DNA from: VGTK01 sp046327915
Lineage (GTDB): Bacteria; Desulfobacterota; Binatia; UBA12015
Reading direction: 5' to 3'
Assembly (NCBI GenBank): GCA_046327915.1
Contig: JAXLXO010000002.1
Span: forward strand, 310,001-374,000
Length of the DNA: 64,000 nucleotides
In this document: positions 1-8,163 of the stretch, one piece after another
Position numbering within the stretch: the first letter of the stretch is position 1
How the letters are laid out: every line of letters starts with the position of its first letter
Made by a program: the position numbers and the translations under genes
Notes under the pieces: generated by a model
The model's input: only the letters and a program-made list of their open reading frames with translations
Told to the model about the DNA's origin: nothing
The model's database searches: none

Positions 1-626
1 CACGATCGATCTTTGCGCCGCACCTTTACGGGCAGACGTTCGGCGCACCGAACGACGGCGCCGACGCCGTCGCCGGACTCGGCGCGGCCTACGCCCGCGC
101 CGACGATCTCGCGCACGCCGTCGGCGGACCGCTCGTCGTCGGCGAGATCGGCGGCGACTCTCCGCCCGACGGCCCGAACCGGCCCGCGACGCGGGAGTTC
201 CTCGCCGCGTCGCTCGACGAGCTCGATCGCCGTCTGCTGAGCGGAGCGGTCTGGGCCTTCGTGCCGAGCGGCGACATCCCGCCGTCGGGTGGCCCCGGCA
301 TCGGCAACGAGGAGGACGCGGCGGTGCTCGCACGTCCCTTCGCGCGGCGCATCGCCGGCATCCCGCGCGAGATGCGCTTCGACGCAGGCACCGGGGAGTT
401 CCACCTGCGCTTCGTGGACGACGCGGCGGTGCGCCCACCCGACCCGACCGAGATCTTCGTGCCGGCGGCGCGGCGCTACCCGCGCGGCTTCGTGGTCGAG
501 GTGTCGGTCGGCGACCGCTGGACGCACGACGAGCACAACCAGCGCGTGCTGCTGTACCGCGGCGCGGGCACGACGCACGACGTGACGATCCGCCCCGCAC
601 CGCGCACCGGCGACGGCGCCGATTGA
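1..626 (+). CDS. Glycoside hydrolase family 5 (endoglycoceramidase-like), C-terminal part
   Basis: The 5' end lies outside the window; the open frame begins at base 3 and about 207 residues are visible. Near the start is FAPHLYG, and about 40 residues later VVGEIGG, which fits the strand carrying the GH5 catalytic nucleophile Glu; GAVWAF then supplies the conserved substrate-site Trp. The last 110 residues look like the beta-sandwich seen at the C-terminus of endoglycoceramidase-like GH5 enzymes (DAGTGEFHLRF and following). The family hydrolyses beta-glycosidic bonds in glycolipids or glucans; the substrate cannot be told from this fragment. Secretion cannot be judged without the N-terminus. 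cutA follows 31 bases downstream on the same strand. Confidence 0.7.
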   Translation, partial: RSIFAPHLYGQTFGAPNDGADAVAGLGAAYARADDLAHAVGGPLVVGEIGGDSPPDGPNRPATREFLAASLDELDRRLLSGAVWAFVPSGDIPPSGGPGIGNEEDAAVLARPFARRIAGIPREMRFDAGTGEFHLRFVDDAAVRPPDPTEIFVPAARRYPRGFVVEVSVGDRWTHDEHNQRVLLYRGAGTTHDVTIRPAPRTGDGAD

Positions 627-657
627 TCCGCGGCACGGCGTCGGATAGCCGCTTCGC

Positions 658-996
658 ATGAGCGACTCCGACGACGGCGCGCGCGTCATGGTCGTGCTCA
701 CGACCGTGGGCAGCGAAGACGATGCGGTGAAGCTCGCGGGGGCGCTCGTCGAGCGCCGGCTCGTCGCGTGCGTGAACGTGCTGCCAGGCGTGCGCTCGAT
801 CTATCGCTGGCAGGGGGCGGTGCACGACGATCGCGAGCTGCTGCTGCTCGCGAAGACCACGGCGTCACGGCTCGGCGAAGTCACCTCCGCGCTGGCGGAG
901 CTGCACCCGTACGAGGTGCCCGAGGTCGTGGCCCTCGAGACCGCATCGGTGTCCGCGGCCTACGCCGCGTGGCTGCGCGACTGCGTCGGCGCTTGA
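658..996 (+). CDS. cutA: CutA-family divalent-cation tolerance protein
   Basis: This 112-residue protein matches CutA in length and in its blocks: VVLTTVGSEDDAVKLA at the N-terminus, LVACVNVLPGVRSIYRW in the middle and HPYEVPEVVAL near the end. CutA forms very stable trimers with a ferredoxin-like fold related to PII. It was linked to copper tolerance in E. coli, but its cellular role is still debated. The ATG at 658 gives the usual family length. The gene converges on the radical SAM gene at 1039. The short gap holds only a 6-bp GC stem (1007-1012 with 1020-1025), which is weak terminator evidence. Confidence 0.93.
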   Translation: MSDSDDGARVMVVLTTVGSEDDAVKLAGALVERRLVACVNVLPGVRSIYRWQGAVHDDRELLLLAKTTASRLGEVTSALAELHPYEVPEVVALETASVSAAYAAWLRDCVGA

Positions 997-1038
997 CGCG
1001 GGGACCGCGGCCACGGCGCGGCCGCAGCGACCGTGCCG

Positions 1039-2169
1039 TCAGGACTTGCCGGCGGCGGGAACGGCGGGCGACGGACCGGCGGGCTCCGCGTCCCCCGAGG
1101 CGGGCGTCCGCTTCGTGAGGCGTCCCGGCACCAGGAAGTTGCCCATGATCGACTGGTAGGCCTCGCACGGCGTCCAGCACTGCGGGCAGTCGTACTTCCA
1201 GATCTCCTTCTGGGTGCGGACCGCCAGCTCCGAGCTCCAGATGCGGCGCAGGTCGAAGTCGACGTCGCGCAGGCTGCCGAGCTTGCGGTCGTAGATCGTG
1301 CACGGGAAGACGTTGCCCCACGAGTCCACGAAGCACGACGCCGACAGCGCGTGGCAGCGCATCGGCGTGACGCCGGTCTTCAGGTACCGCTCGACCTGCT
1401 TCAGGTACGCGCGCTCGAGGTAGCCGACCGGTCCCATCGGCGCGCCGCGCAGCTTCGCCACTTCCTTCACCGCGTGCAGCATCGCGTCGGGCGTCACGTC
1501 GCGGCGCAGCGACAGGTTGGTGTTGCCGAGGTAGTGCGCCGACTCGTGCACGATGTTGACGTGGAAGTCGCGGTAGGTGAGCTCCGGAATCGCCTTCTGC
1601 GCGGCCGCAAACGCGACCGGGAAGTGGTCGACGTTCTTCTGCGACAGCGTCATGCCGAGCACGACCTCGACGCCGGGGATCTCGCGCAGGCGGCGGAAGG
1701 TCTCGATCTGCCGCTGCCAGCCGCCCTCGATGCCCCGGATCTCGTCGTTCATCTGCTCGTCGCCGTCGGTCGAGACGGTGATGATCAGCTTCTCCGGCTT
1801 GCGCGCCATGATCGCGCGCGTGTTCTCGACGATCTTGTCCGACAGGTAGCCGTTGGTCGGGAAGTGCAGCAGCAGCAGATCGGGACAGTTGTCGAGCACC
1901 GCGTACGCGACGTCGACGAAGTCCTTGCGCAGCGTCACCTCGCCGCCCGTGAGGTCGACCCAGAGGAAGTCCGGCGAATTGCGGAAGAACTTCTGGATCT
2001 CTTCGAGCTTGAGCTCGTCGCGCGGCTTCAGCTGCCAGATGTTGCAGGTCTGGCACTTGTAGTTGCACCAGTAGGTGATGCAGAAGGTGAGCTTGAACGG
2101 GTGATCGAGGCGGCGGAAGTTCGCCTCGGTCGCCTTCGCGGCGAGCGCCGCCAGCGTGCGGAGTCTCAC
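1039..2169 (-). CDS. Radical SAM/SPASM-type protein
   Basis: The 376-residue protein carries the radical SAM cluster motif CNYKCQTC (CxxxCxxC, about residues 35-42), followed by a GGEVTLRKDF block typical of the SAM-binding region. A Cys-rich C-terminal region (CHALSASCFVD..NVFPC and later CPQCWTPC) fits a SPASM or twitch domain that binds auxiliary Fe-S clusters. Members modify peptides, sugars or lipids. Here the company is a sugar-nucleotide-type epimerase, a GT9 transferase and a methyltransferase, so a glycan or lipid substrate is more likely than a peptide; no precursor peptide gene was found nearby. The GTG start overlaps the epimerase stop as GTGA, so the two are translationally coupled. 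It is the last gene of a minus-strand operon. Confidence 0.85.
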   Translation of the reverse strand: MRLRTLAALAAKATEANFRRLDHPFKLTFCITYWCNYKCQTCNIWQLKPRDELKLEEIQKFFRNSPDFLWVDLTGGEVTLRKDFVDVAYAVLDNCPDLLLLHFPTNGYLSDKIVENTRAIMARKPEKLIITVSTDGDEQMNDEIRGIEGGWQRQIETFRRLREIPGVEVVLGMTLSQKNVDHFPVAFAAAQKAIPELTYRDFHVNIVHESAHYLGNTNLSLRRDVTPDAMLHAVKEVAKLRGAPMGPVGYLERAYLKQVERYLKTGVTPMRCHALSASCFVDSWGNVFPCTIYDRKLGSLRDVDFDLRRIWSSELAVRTQKEIWKYDCPQCWTPCEAYQSIMGNFLVPGRLTKRTPASGDAEPAGPSPAVPAAGKS

Positions 2170-3230
2170 GTGATCGCCTCGAGCACGCGCAGCGGCAGGT
2201 TCGGCTTCGGCGCCACCTTCTGCCAGTTCTCCTTGTACCAGTCGTAGGCTTCGCAGGTGATCTGCACGTTGTCGCCCGCAGGCTCCCAGCCGAGCCGCGT
2301 GCGGGCACGCGTGATGTCGAGCACGAAATTCCGGTCGGCGAGCTTGTAGTGCTCGGGCACGATCGGCGACATGCCGAAGACGTTCAGCACGCGCGCCGCG
2401 TTGCGCAGCAGCGACGCGGGAATCGCCGTCACCTGCGACGCCGAGCCCGCGTAGCGGATCAGCGCCTCGACCTGCGCGCGCACGGACGGAACGGTCGCCG
2501 GGTCCGAGCCGATGTTGACGATCAGGCCCGCCGTGTCCTTCGCCGACGCCGCGAGCACCGCGGCGCGTGCGACGTCCTCGGCGGCGACCATCTGCACGCG
2601 GTTCTGTCCGGAGCCGAGCAGGAACACGCGTCGTCCGCGTCGCACCCAGTCGAAGAGCAGCACGAAGACGCCGGTCATGCCGTCGCCGAAGAGGCTCATC
2701 GGGCGCAGCATGGTCACGTCGAGGCCCTGCTCGACGGCGCGCAGGCAGAGGCCCTCTGCCTCGAGCTTCGAGCGTCCGTACGCGCCGAGCGGGACTCTCG
2801 GGTGCGTGTCCTCCTCGACCAGCGGCGTCTGCGGCAGCCCGTACACGCCGGAGCTCGAGATGAAGACGACCTTGCGCACGCCGGTGTTGCGCGCGGCGTC
2901 GAGGACGTTCTGCACGCCGGCGAGGTTCATCGTGAAGATCTCTTCCTCGGAGAGATCGCAGAACTGCGGCTTCATGCGCTGCCCGGCGGCGAGGTGATAG
3001 ACCACCTCGGTGCCGGCCATCGCCTTCTCGAGGGCCGCGCGGTCGCGCATGTCGGCGACCGTCTCGGCGACGATGCCGCCGCCGTCGCGTGCGAGGCCGC
3101 GCGCACCGTTCCGCACGTCGTCGGCGAGCGGCACCATGTCGAAGAGGTGCATGCGGTCGCCGCGCTCGGCGAGCTGGGGCAGGAGGCTCTGGCCGAGCAC
3201 TCCGGAGGATCCGGTGACGAAGGCTTCCAT
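2166..3230 (-). CDS. NAD-dependent epimerase/dehydratase (extended SDR)
   Basis: The 354-residue protein starts with the Rossmann motif TGSSGVLG (TGxxGxxG, residues 6-13) and has the extended-SDR catalytic pair in YGRSK (YxxxK, after SSSGVYG). These enzymes epimerise, reduce or dehydrate nucleotide sugars or sterol-like substrates using tightly bound NAD(P). The length suits the nucleotide-sugar epimerase or 3-beta-HSD-like classes. It lies 15 bases after the GT9 gene and overlaps the radical SAM gene by 4 bases. The operon context favours a nucleotide-sugar substrate, but the specific reaction cannot be assigned. Confidence 0.88.
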   Translation of the reverse strand: MEAFVTGSSGVLGQSLLPQLAERGDRMHLFDMVPLADDVRNGARGLARDGGGIVAETVADMRDRAALEKAMAGTEVVYHLAAGQRMKPQFCDLSEEEIFTMNLAGVQNVLDAARNTGVRKVVFISSSGVYGLPQTPLVEEDTHPRVPLGAYGRSKLEAEGLCLRAVEQGLDVTMLRPMSLFGDGMTGVFVLLFDWVRRGRRVFLLGSGQNRVQMVAAEDVARAAVLAASAKDTAGLIVNIGSDPATVPSVRAQVEALIRYAGSASQVTAIPASLLRNAARVLNVFGMSPIVPEHYKLADRNFVLDITRARTRLGWEPAGDNVQITCEAYDWYKENWQKVAPKPNLPLRVLEAIT

Positions 3231-3245
3231 GGGATGCGTTTCAGC

Positions 3246-4493
3246 CTACAGGCTCGCGGCGCGCGGCGCAGCAGCGTTCGCGATGTCGGGGAAGCGCCCG
3301 GCGATGCCGCGCAGCACCTCGTCCACCGTGATCGCGCGCATGCACACGGGATTCACGCAGCGGCTCATCTTGAGGTTGTAGTTGGAGAGGCACGGGCTGC
3401 AGAACAGGCTCTTGTAGAACACCAGGTCGTCGTCGCCGCGCGGACCGTAGATGCGCGGCTCGGTCGCCCCGAAGAACGCGACCACCGGCGTGCCGACGAG
3501 CCCCGTCAGGTGCATCACCGACGTGTCGTTCGACACCACGAAGCGCGACAGGTCGAGCAGCGCGATCAGCTCGACCACGGAGATGCGGTCACACGCCGAC
3601 AGCGCGCGCGCGCCATGCTTCATCGTGCGCAGCGCCTCGTCGACCAGCGACGCCTCTTCCGCGCCGACGCCGGTGAACACGATCCGCGCACCGAGGCGCG
3701 ACACGACCTCGTCGGCGACCGCGGCGAAGCGATCGACGTCCCAGCGCTTCAGCGCGATCTTGTCGTAGTTCGGACCCGTGCCGACGTGCATCGCGACCAC
3801 CGGCTCGTCCACGCCGATGCCGAGCCTGGCGAGAACCTGCGCGCGCTCGCCCGCGTCGACCGCGAGCCGCACGCGCGGCGCCGGCAGGATCGCGCGGGAT
3901 GACGGCAGCGCGACCCGCATGAAGATGTCGGCCATGTGGTCGGTGTCGGCGTAGGCGATGCGGTGCGTGTACAGCCAGCCGCGCGCCTGCCCCTCGGTGT
4001 TGAAGCCGACGCGCGACGCAGCCCCGGTCCAGAACGCGAGGATGCCCGACAGCTTCATGAACTGCTCGAAGTCGAGCACGGTGTCGTAGCGCGCGCGGCG
4101 CAGCCGGCTTGCGAGCGCCATCGCGGAGCGCACGAAGGCGCCGAAGCTCGAGACCTCGACCGTCAACACGTCCGACACGAGGCCGCTGCGGCGCAGCAGC
4201 GAGACGTTGCCCGGCAGCGTGAGGAAGTCGATCTGCGTCGCGGGATCGCCCTGCCGCAGCGCCTGCAGCGTCGGCAGGATCATCGCGATGTTGCCGAGAC
4301 CGTAGAACTTGATCGCCAGCACGCGCCGCGGTGCCGCTGCGCGGTCGGCGGGATCGTCGGGGGTGGTCGCGAGCAGTGGCGGGACCGTCTGGCGCCCGGT
4401 GATCGCTCCCTGCGCGCGCGCCGCGAGCCACAGGACGAAGCAGATCGCGAGACCGACCCAGCGGTCGATGTAGCGTGCGAGACGGAGGTTCAT
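3246..4493 (-). CDS. Glycosyltransferase family 9 (heptosyltransferase-like)
   Basis: This 415-residue protein has the GT9 layout: KFYGLGNIAMILPTLQAL at the start of the first Rossmann domain, a central VAMHVGTGPNYDKIALKRWD block that matches the heptosyltransferase acceptor/donor region, and VSNDTSVMHLTGLVGTPVVA for the nucleotide-sugar site. The C-terminal cysteine cluster (CSPCLSNYNLKMSRC..VCM) is typical of many GT9 proteins. The family transfers heptose or related sugars to lipopolysaccharide core. An N-terminal hydrophobic stretch (GLAICFVLWLAARAQG) suggests membrane association. A perfect 9-bp inverted repeat lies 46-72 bases upstream (4539-4565) and may control the gene. Confidence 0.88.
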   Translation of the reverse strand: MNLRLARYIDRWVGLAICFVLWLAARAQGAITGRQTVPPLLATTPDDPADRAAAPRRVLAIKFYGLGNIAMILPTLQALRQGDPATQIDFLTLPGNVSLLRRSGLVSDVLTVEVSSFGAFVRSAMALASRLRRARYDTVLDFEQFMKLSGILAFWTGAASRVGFNTEGQARGWLYTHRIAYADTDHMADIFMRVALPSSRAILPAPRVRLAVDAGERAQVLARLGIGVDEPVVAMHVGTGPNYDKIALKRWDVDRFAAVADEVVSRLGARIVFTGVGAEEASLVDEALRTMKHGARALSACDRISVVELIALLDLSRFVVSNDTSVMHLTGLVGTPVVAFFGATEPRIYGPRGDDDLVFYKSLFCSPCLSNYNLKMSRCVNPVCMRAITVDEVLRGIAGRFPDIANAAAPRAASL

Positions 4494-4538
4494 AGGTGGC
4501 CAGCGCCCGCCCGCACCCAGCGGGAATCACGCGCCAAC

Positions 4539-4565
4539 GTACGGAAAGGACAGAGATTTCCGTAC
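4539..4565. promoter_or_regulatory. Perfect 9-bp inverted repeat between methyltransferase and GT9 genes
   Basis: GTACGGAAA (4539-4547) and TTTCCGTAC (4557-4565) are exact reverse complements with a 9-base spacer. The arms are much richer in A and T than the surrounding DNA. It sits 46 bases upstream of the GT9 start and 92 bases past the methyltransferase stop, in a 163-base gap. It could be a dimeric repressor site or a weak terminator; no T-run follows on either strand. Confidence 0.5.
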
Positions 4566-4656
4566 CACCGCCGGCAAATCGCAGTCAATTCGGGTATGGC
4601 CGCCGGGACCGCGCGCGCCATCCGCGCGTCGCGGCACGCGCGGCGTGAAGGACCGC

Positions 4657-5577
4657 TCAAGAAGGCTTCACCGCGTACACCTCGACGCGCGCCTCGAGCC
4701 CGGTGAGCTTGCCGAGCGCGATCAGCGTCGCGAGGCCCGCGCGGACCGGGAACGAGAAGGTGTAGCGCCCGAGGTACGGGCTCTCGCCGCGCACTGCGAC
4801 CACGCGCAGCCCGACGCTCTCGATCAGCCGCACCAGCGTCGCCGGCGTGAAGTACCAGTAGTGGTTCGGCACGTAGAGCTTGCTCACCATCGACGACAGC
4901 CCCGGCACGCGGGCGAGGACGTCGGCCGCGAGAAAGAGCGTCGAGCGGTGGTTCGGCACCGCGACGAAGAGCGCGCCGCCAGGACGCAGCAGCTCGGCCG
5001 CACGCGCGACGAAGCGGCGCGGATCGGGCGTGTGCTCGACCACGTCGGCCATGGTGATCGCCGACGGCGCCTCGCCGACGTCCGCCTCGAGGAAGTCGCC
5101 GACCTGCACGTCGACGCCGAACTCCTCGTGCGCCTTCTCCGCGGCACCGGGCGAGATCTCGCAGCCGAGCGGCGTGAAGCCGCCCTCGCGCGCGAGGTGC
5201 AGCAGCAGACCGGTGCCGATGCCGACGTCGATCAGCTTGCCGCCGCCGGTCATCTCCCTGAGCTTCGCGATGGTCGCGCGGAAGCCGCGCACGACCGGGT
5301 CGTCCGGGTAGTTCCGGTAGTAGGCCGAGAACATCTCGGCGGTCTCGTCGACGAGGCCGCCGTGGAACGCCTCGTCCTCGCGCGCCGCGACCTGCTCCGG
5401 CGTGGGCAGCGGATCGACGTAGACCAGGCCGCACGAGCAGCGCACGAGCGCGCTGTGCGGGCCATGCAGCGGGCGGGCGCCGCTCGATCCGCAGACGAGG
5501 CAGGGCCGGGCGGCGCGCGACGCCGCCGGCGCGGATGCGCTCGCGTCGCGTGCGGACGTGGCGGACGGTGCGGACAT
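4657..5577 (-). CDS. Class I SAM-dependent methyltransferase with N-terminal zinc-ribbon
   Basis: The 306-residue protein begins with a low-complexity Ser/Ala stretch, then a Cys4-like element (CLVCGSSGA...CSCG) and the linker VDPLPTPEQ. The SAM-binding motif I is LIDVGIGTGLL, followed by GCEISPGA (motif II acidic residue) and SAITMADVVEHTPDP. This architecture occurs in methyltransferases of polysaccharide and lipid clusters, but the acceptor is unknown. It is the first gene of the minus-strand operon with GT9, epimerase and radical SAM, and it is divergent from the DUF35 gene. A second protein of the same design is encoded at 62459-63358; both share the VDPLPTPE/LDPLPTPE linker. Confidence 0.85.
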   Translation of the reverse strand: MSAPSATSARDASASAPAASRAARPCLVCGSSGARPLHGPHSALVRCSCGLVYVDPLPTPEQVAAREDEAFHGGLVDETAEMFSAYYRNYPDDPVVRGFRATIAKLREMTGGGKLIDVGIGTGLLLHLAREGGFTPLGCEISPGAAEKAHEEFGVDVQVGDFLEADVGEAPSAITMADVVEHTPDPRRFVARAAELLRPGGALFVAVPNHRSTLFLAADVLARVPGLSSMVSKLYVPNHYWYFTPATLVRLIESVGLRVVAVRGESPYLGRYTFSFPVRAGLATLIALGKLTGLEARVEVYAVKPS

Positions 5578-5663
5578 CCAGACGGGGTTACACGAACGCC
5601 CGACGCACGGCGAGCACCTTCGTCGCGCGGACGCTCGATTGTGGCCGCGGACGACGCGATGAT

Positions 5664-6092
5664 ATGAGCGCCGCCATGGCGCAGGTGCCGATCCATCCCG
5701 GCCTGTTCACGCTGCCGGACGACCCGCGCGGTGCGCGGCTCCTCGCCGGCCGCTGCACGACCTGCGGCAAGCACCATTTTCCCGCCGGCGCGACGTGTCC
5801 GTACTGCAGCGCCGCGGAGTGCACCGTGGAGACGGTCGGCGCCCGCGGGACGCTGTGGCTGCACACGGTGGTGAACGCGCGCCCGCCGGGATATCGCGGC
5901 CCCCTGCCCTACGGCTTCGGCATCGTCGACCTTCCGGAGGGGCTGCGCGTCGTCACGCGGCTCGCCGAGTCGCGTCTCGAGGAGCTGCGTCCGGGAATGC
6001 CGCTCGCGCTCGAGATCGCGCCGCTGTTCGTGAACGACGCCGGCGACGAGGTGCTGAGCTTCGCGTATCGAGCCGCCGGAGACGGTGCGTGA
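5664..6092 (+). CDS. DUF35 (zinc-ribbon plus OB-fold) acyl-CoA-binding partner of thiolase
   Basis: The 142-residue protein has a rubredoxin-like Cys4 zinc ribbon (CTTCGKHHFP..CPYCSA) followed by an OB-fold (GTLWLHTVVNARPPGY through GLRVVTRL). This is the DUF35/ChsH2 C-terminal design. In characterised archaeal HMG-CoA synthase complexes and bacterial steroid-degrading complexes such proteins bind and channel acyl-CoA for a thiolase-fold partner. The ATG at 5664 gives the usual length; an ATG at 5676 is possible. It overlaps the thiolase gene by GTGA (6089-6092), so stoichiometric co-production is likely. Confidence 0.88.
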   Translation: MSAAMAQVPIHPGLFTLPDDPRGARLLAGRCTTCGKHHFPAGATCPYCSAAECTVETVGARGTLWLHTVVNARPPGYRGPLPYGFGIVDLPEGLRVVTRLAESRLEELRPGMPLALEIAPLFVNDAGDEVLSFAYRAAGDGA

Positions 6093-7231
6093 GCGGCCGT
6101 CCGGTCTACGTCGCCGGCGTCGGCATCCACCCCTTCGGACGCTTCGACGACCGCGACGTGACGCAGCTCGGGCAGTCCGCGGTGCGGACGGCGCTCGCCG
6201 AAGCCGGCGTCACGCGCGGCGGCTTCCAGGCCGCGTTCTGCGGCACGGTCTACACGGGCGTCGCCGCAGGCCACAAGGTGCTCGGCGGGCTCGGCCTCTC
6301 CGGCGTGCCGATCGTCAACGTCGAGGCCGGCTGCGCGAGCGGCGGCGCCGCGCTCGGACTCGGCGCGAACGCAATCGCCTCGGGACAGCACGACCGCGTG
6401 CTGGTCTTCGGCATGGAGAAGATGCCGCGCGGGATCATCCGCTCGAGCTTCTTCCCGCCGTGGTGCGAGGAAGCCGGCTTCTCGCCCGCGCCGGCGTACT
6501 TCGCGCTGCGCGCGCGGCGCCTGATGCAGACGTCCGGCGTGACGCGCGAGCACCTCGCGCGCGTGTCCGTCAAGAATCACGCACACGGCGTGCACAACCC
6601 GTACGCGATGTACCGCAAGCCGTTCACGATGGAAATGGTGCTCGGCGCGCAGATGGTGTGCGATCCGCTGACCCTGTTCATGCTGTGCTCGCCGAACGAG
6701 GGCGCCGCGGCGGTCGTGCTGAGCGCCGCGCCGGGACCCGTGGGACCGCCGGTACGGGTGCGCGCCGCGGTGCTGCGCTCGCACGTGCCCGGCAGCGCGC
6801 TCGGCGAGCACACGCCGATGTCGGGGCTCATCGGCGACGAGCCGCCGAGCCCGACCGAGACGGCCGCTCGCGCGGCGTACGAAGCGGCCGGAATCGGCCC
6901 GGAGGATCTCGACGTGGTGGAGCTGCAGGATACGGACTCGGGGCGCGAGATCCTGTCGATCGAGGAGCTCGGGCTCTGCCCGCGCGGCGGCGGAGGGGCG
7001 TTCGTGGAGGAAGGCACGGGAGAGATGAGCGGACGGCTGCCGGTCAATCCGAGCGGCGGCCTGCTGTCGAAGGGCGAGCCGCTCGGCGCGTCCGCGCTCG
7101 GGCAGATCGTCGAGCTGGTCTGGCAGCTCCGCGGCGTGGCCGAGCAGCGTCAAGTCCCCGGCGCGCGCTGCGCGCTGGGCCACACCGTCGGACGCGGCGC
7201 GAACGCGTCGGTCGTCGTGCTGAGCCGCTAG
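6089..7231 (+). CDS. Thiolase-fold protein (SCP2/lipid-transfer type)
   Basis: The 380-residue protein has the thiolase-fold nucleophile region NVEAGCASGGAA, with a Cys at the expected place, and an extended loop (SVKNHAHGVHNPYAMY) seen in non-decarboxylating SCP2-type thiolases. Near the C-terminus are NPSGGLLSKGEPLGASA and CALGHTVGRGANASV, corresponding to the conserved Gly-rich and C/H-containing blocks. The GTG start is fixed by the 4-base overlap with the DUF35 gene. Such pairs cleave or bind acyl-CoA in lipid, steroid or hydrocarbon breakdown; the substrate is not evident here. The alpha/beta hydrolase gene follows after 2 bases, so all three probably share a transcript. Confidence 0.88.
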   Translation: MSGRPVYVAGVGIHPFGRFDDRDVTQLGQSAVRTALAEAGVTRGGFQAAFCGTVYTGVAAGHKVLGGLGLSGVPIVNVEAGCASGGAALGLGANAIASGQHDRVLVFGMEKMPRGIIRSSFFPPWCEEAGFSPAPAYFALRARRLMQTSGVTREHLARVSVKNHAHGVHNPYAMYRKPFTMEMVLGAQMVCDPLTLFMLCSPNEGAAAVVLSAAPGPVGPPVRVRAAVLRSHVPGSALGEHTPMSGLIGDEPPSPTETAARAAYEAAGIGPEDLDVVELQDTDSGREILSIEELGLCPRGGGGAFVEEGTGEMSGRLPVNPSGGLLSKGEPLGASALGQIVELVWQLRGVAEQRQVPGARCALGHTVGRGANASVVVLSR

Positions 7232-7233
7232 GA

Positions 7234-8010
7234 ATGACGAACGAGCCGACGCCGATCCTGTTCGTGCACGGCGGCGCGCACGGCGCGTGGTGCTGGGAGC
7301 CGACGCAGTCCCTGCTGCGCGCGGAGTCCGTCGCAGTCGACCTGCCGCCGCGCGCCATCCGCGGCGTCTCGACGTCGGTCACGCCGCCGCCGGAGACCGC
7401 ACGCCTCGGCATCGCCGACTTCGCGGACGCGGTGCTCGACGAGGCCGACGCGTCGGGGCTCGACCGCTTCGTGCTGGTCGGGCACTCGATGGGCGGGCTC
7501 ACCATCGCCGAGGTCGCGCGCCGCGCGCCCGAGCGCGTCGCGCACCTGGTGTTCGTGTCCTGCATCGTGCCGCCCGAGGGGGGCACGATGGTCGACACGC
7601 TTCCCGAAGACGTCCGCGAGATGACGCGCGCATCGCTCGCGCGCACCCGCGCCGGCGACTTCTCGCTCGGGCTCGGGATGAGCGACGAGCTGAAGCGCGC
7701 CATGTTCTGCAACGACATGGACGAGGAGCAGACGCGCTTCGTGCTCGACCGCTGCGGTCACGAGTGCCCGACGCCGTTCACCGAGTCGGTCTCGCGCGCC
7801 GACATCCCGTTCGACCTGCCGAAGACCTACGTCCGCCTGTCGCGCGACCAGGCCCTGTCGCGCGCCGACCAGGACGCGCAGATCGGCAGCCTGCTCGAGT
7901 CCCCCGGCGGCGCGCTGTCGATCCTCGACCTCGACACGGGCCACGACGTCATGGTCAGCGCCCCCGCCCGCCTCGCCGAGCTCCTCGACCGCATCGCCGC
8001 CACGGCATAG
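7234..8010 (+). CDS. Alpha/beta hydrolase
   Basis: The 258-residue protein opens with LFVHGGAHGAWCW (oxyanion HG region), has the nucleophile elbow VGHSMGG with catalytic Ser, and ends with LDTGHDVMVSAP carrying the catalytic His. It resembles the HNL/esterase (MhpC-like) branch of the fold. It could be an esterase or thioesterase working with the preceding thiolase pair, but only the gene order supports that. The ATG at 7234 lies 2 bases after the thiolase stop. A three-hairpin repeat element lies between this gene's end and the convergent ptsP. Confidence 0.85.
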   Translation: MTNEPTPILFVHGGAHGAWCWEPTQSLLRAESVAVDLPPRAIRGVSTSVTPPPETARLGIADFADAVLDEADASGLDRFVLVGHSMGGLTIAEVARRAPERVAHLVFVSCIVPPEGGTMVDTLPEDVREMTRASLARTRAGDFSLGLGMSDELKRAMFCNDMDEEQTRFVLDRCGHECPTPFTESVSRADIPFDLPKTYVRLSRDQALSRADQDAQIGSLLESPGGALSILDLDTGHDVMVSAPARLAELLDRIAATA

Positions 8011-8064
8011 TCACCACGCCTGCTGCGCGCGCAGCGCGTGCGTGCCGCGAGCCGACAACCGCTC

Positions 8065-8163
8065 CGGCGGGCAGGGCCCGCCGGCCGAGCGCCAGCGAGC
8101 GCGGGGAGTGAGGCTCCGCGCGGCTTCGCCGCGTGGAGCGAGGGGGCGCGTGCCCCCTCGTGG
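8065..8163 (+). repeat. Three-hairpin intergenic element, copy A
   Basis: Copy A of a dispersed element. Hairpin III: CGGCGGGC (8065-8072) with 8076-8083, loop AGG. Then a conserved box GAGCGCGGGGAGTG (8097-8110). Hairpin II: 12 pairs, 8113-8124 with 8128-8139, loop TTC, with one G-T wobble (8118/8134). Hairpin I: 9 pairs, 8139-8147 with 8152-8160 (sharing base 8139 with hairpin II, so the two stems abut), loop GCGT. It ends directly at the ptsP stop codon (8164-8166) and lies 3' of the convergent hydrolase. No T-run follows. Probable terminator or structured 3'-UTR element. Confidence 0.75.

Noticed and set aside
1007..1025. Terminator between cutA and the radical SAM gene
   Set aside because: The stem has only 6 pairs and no T-run; such stems are common by chance at this GC content.
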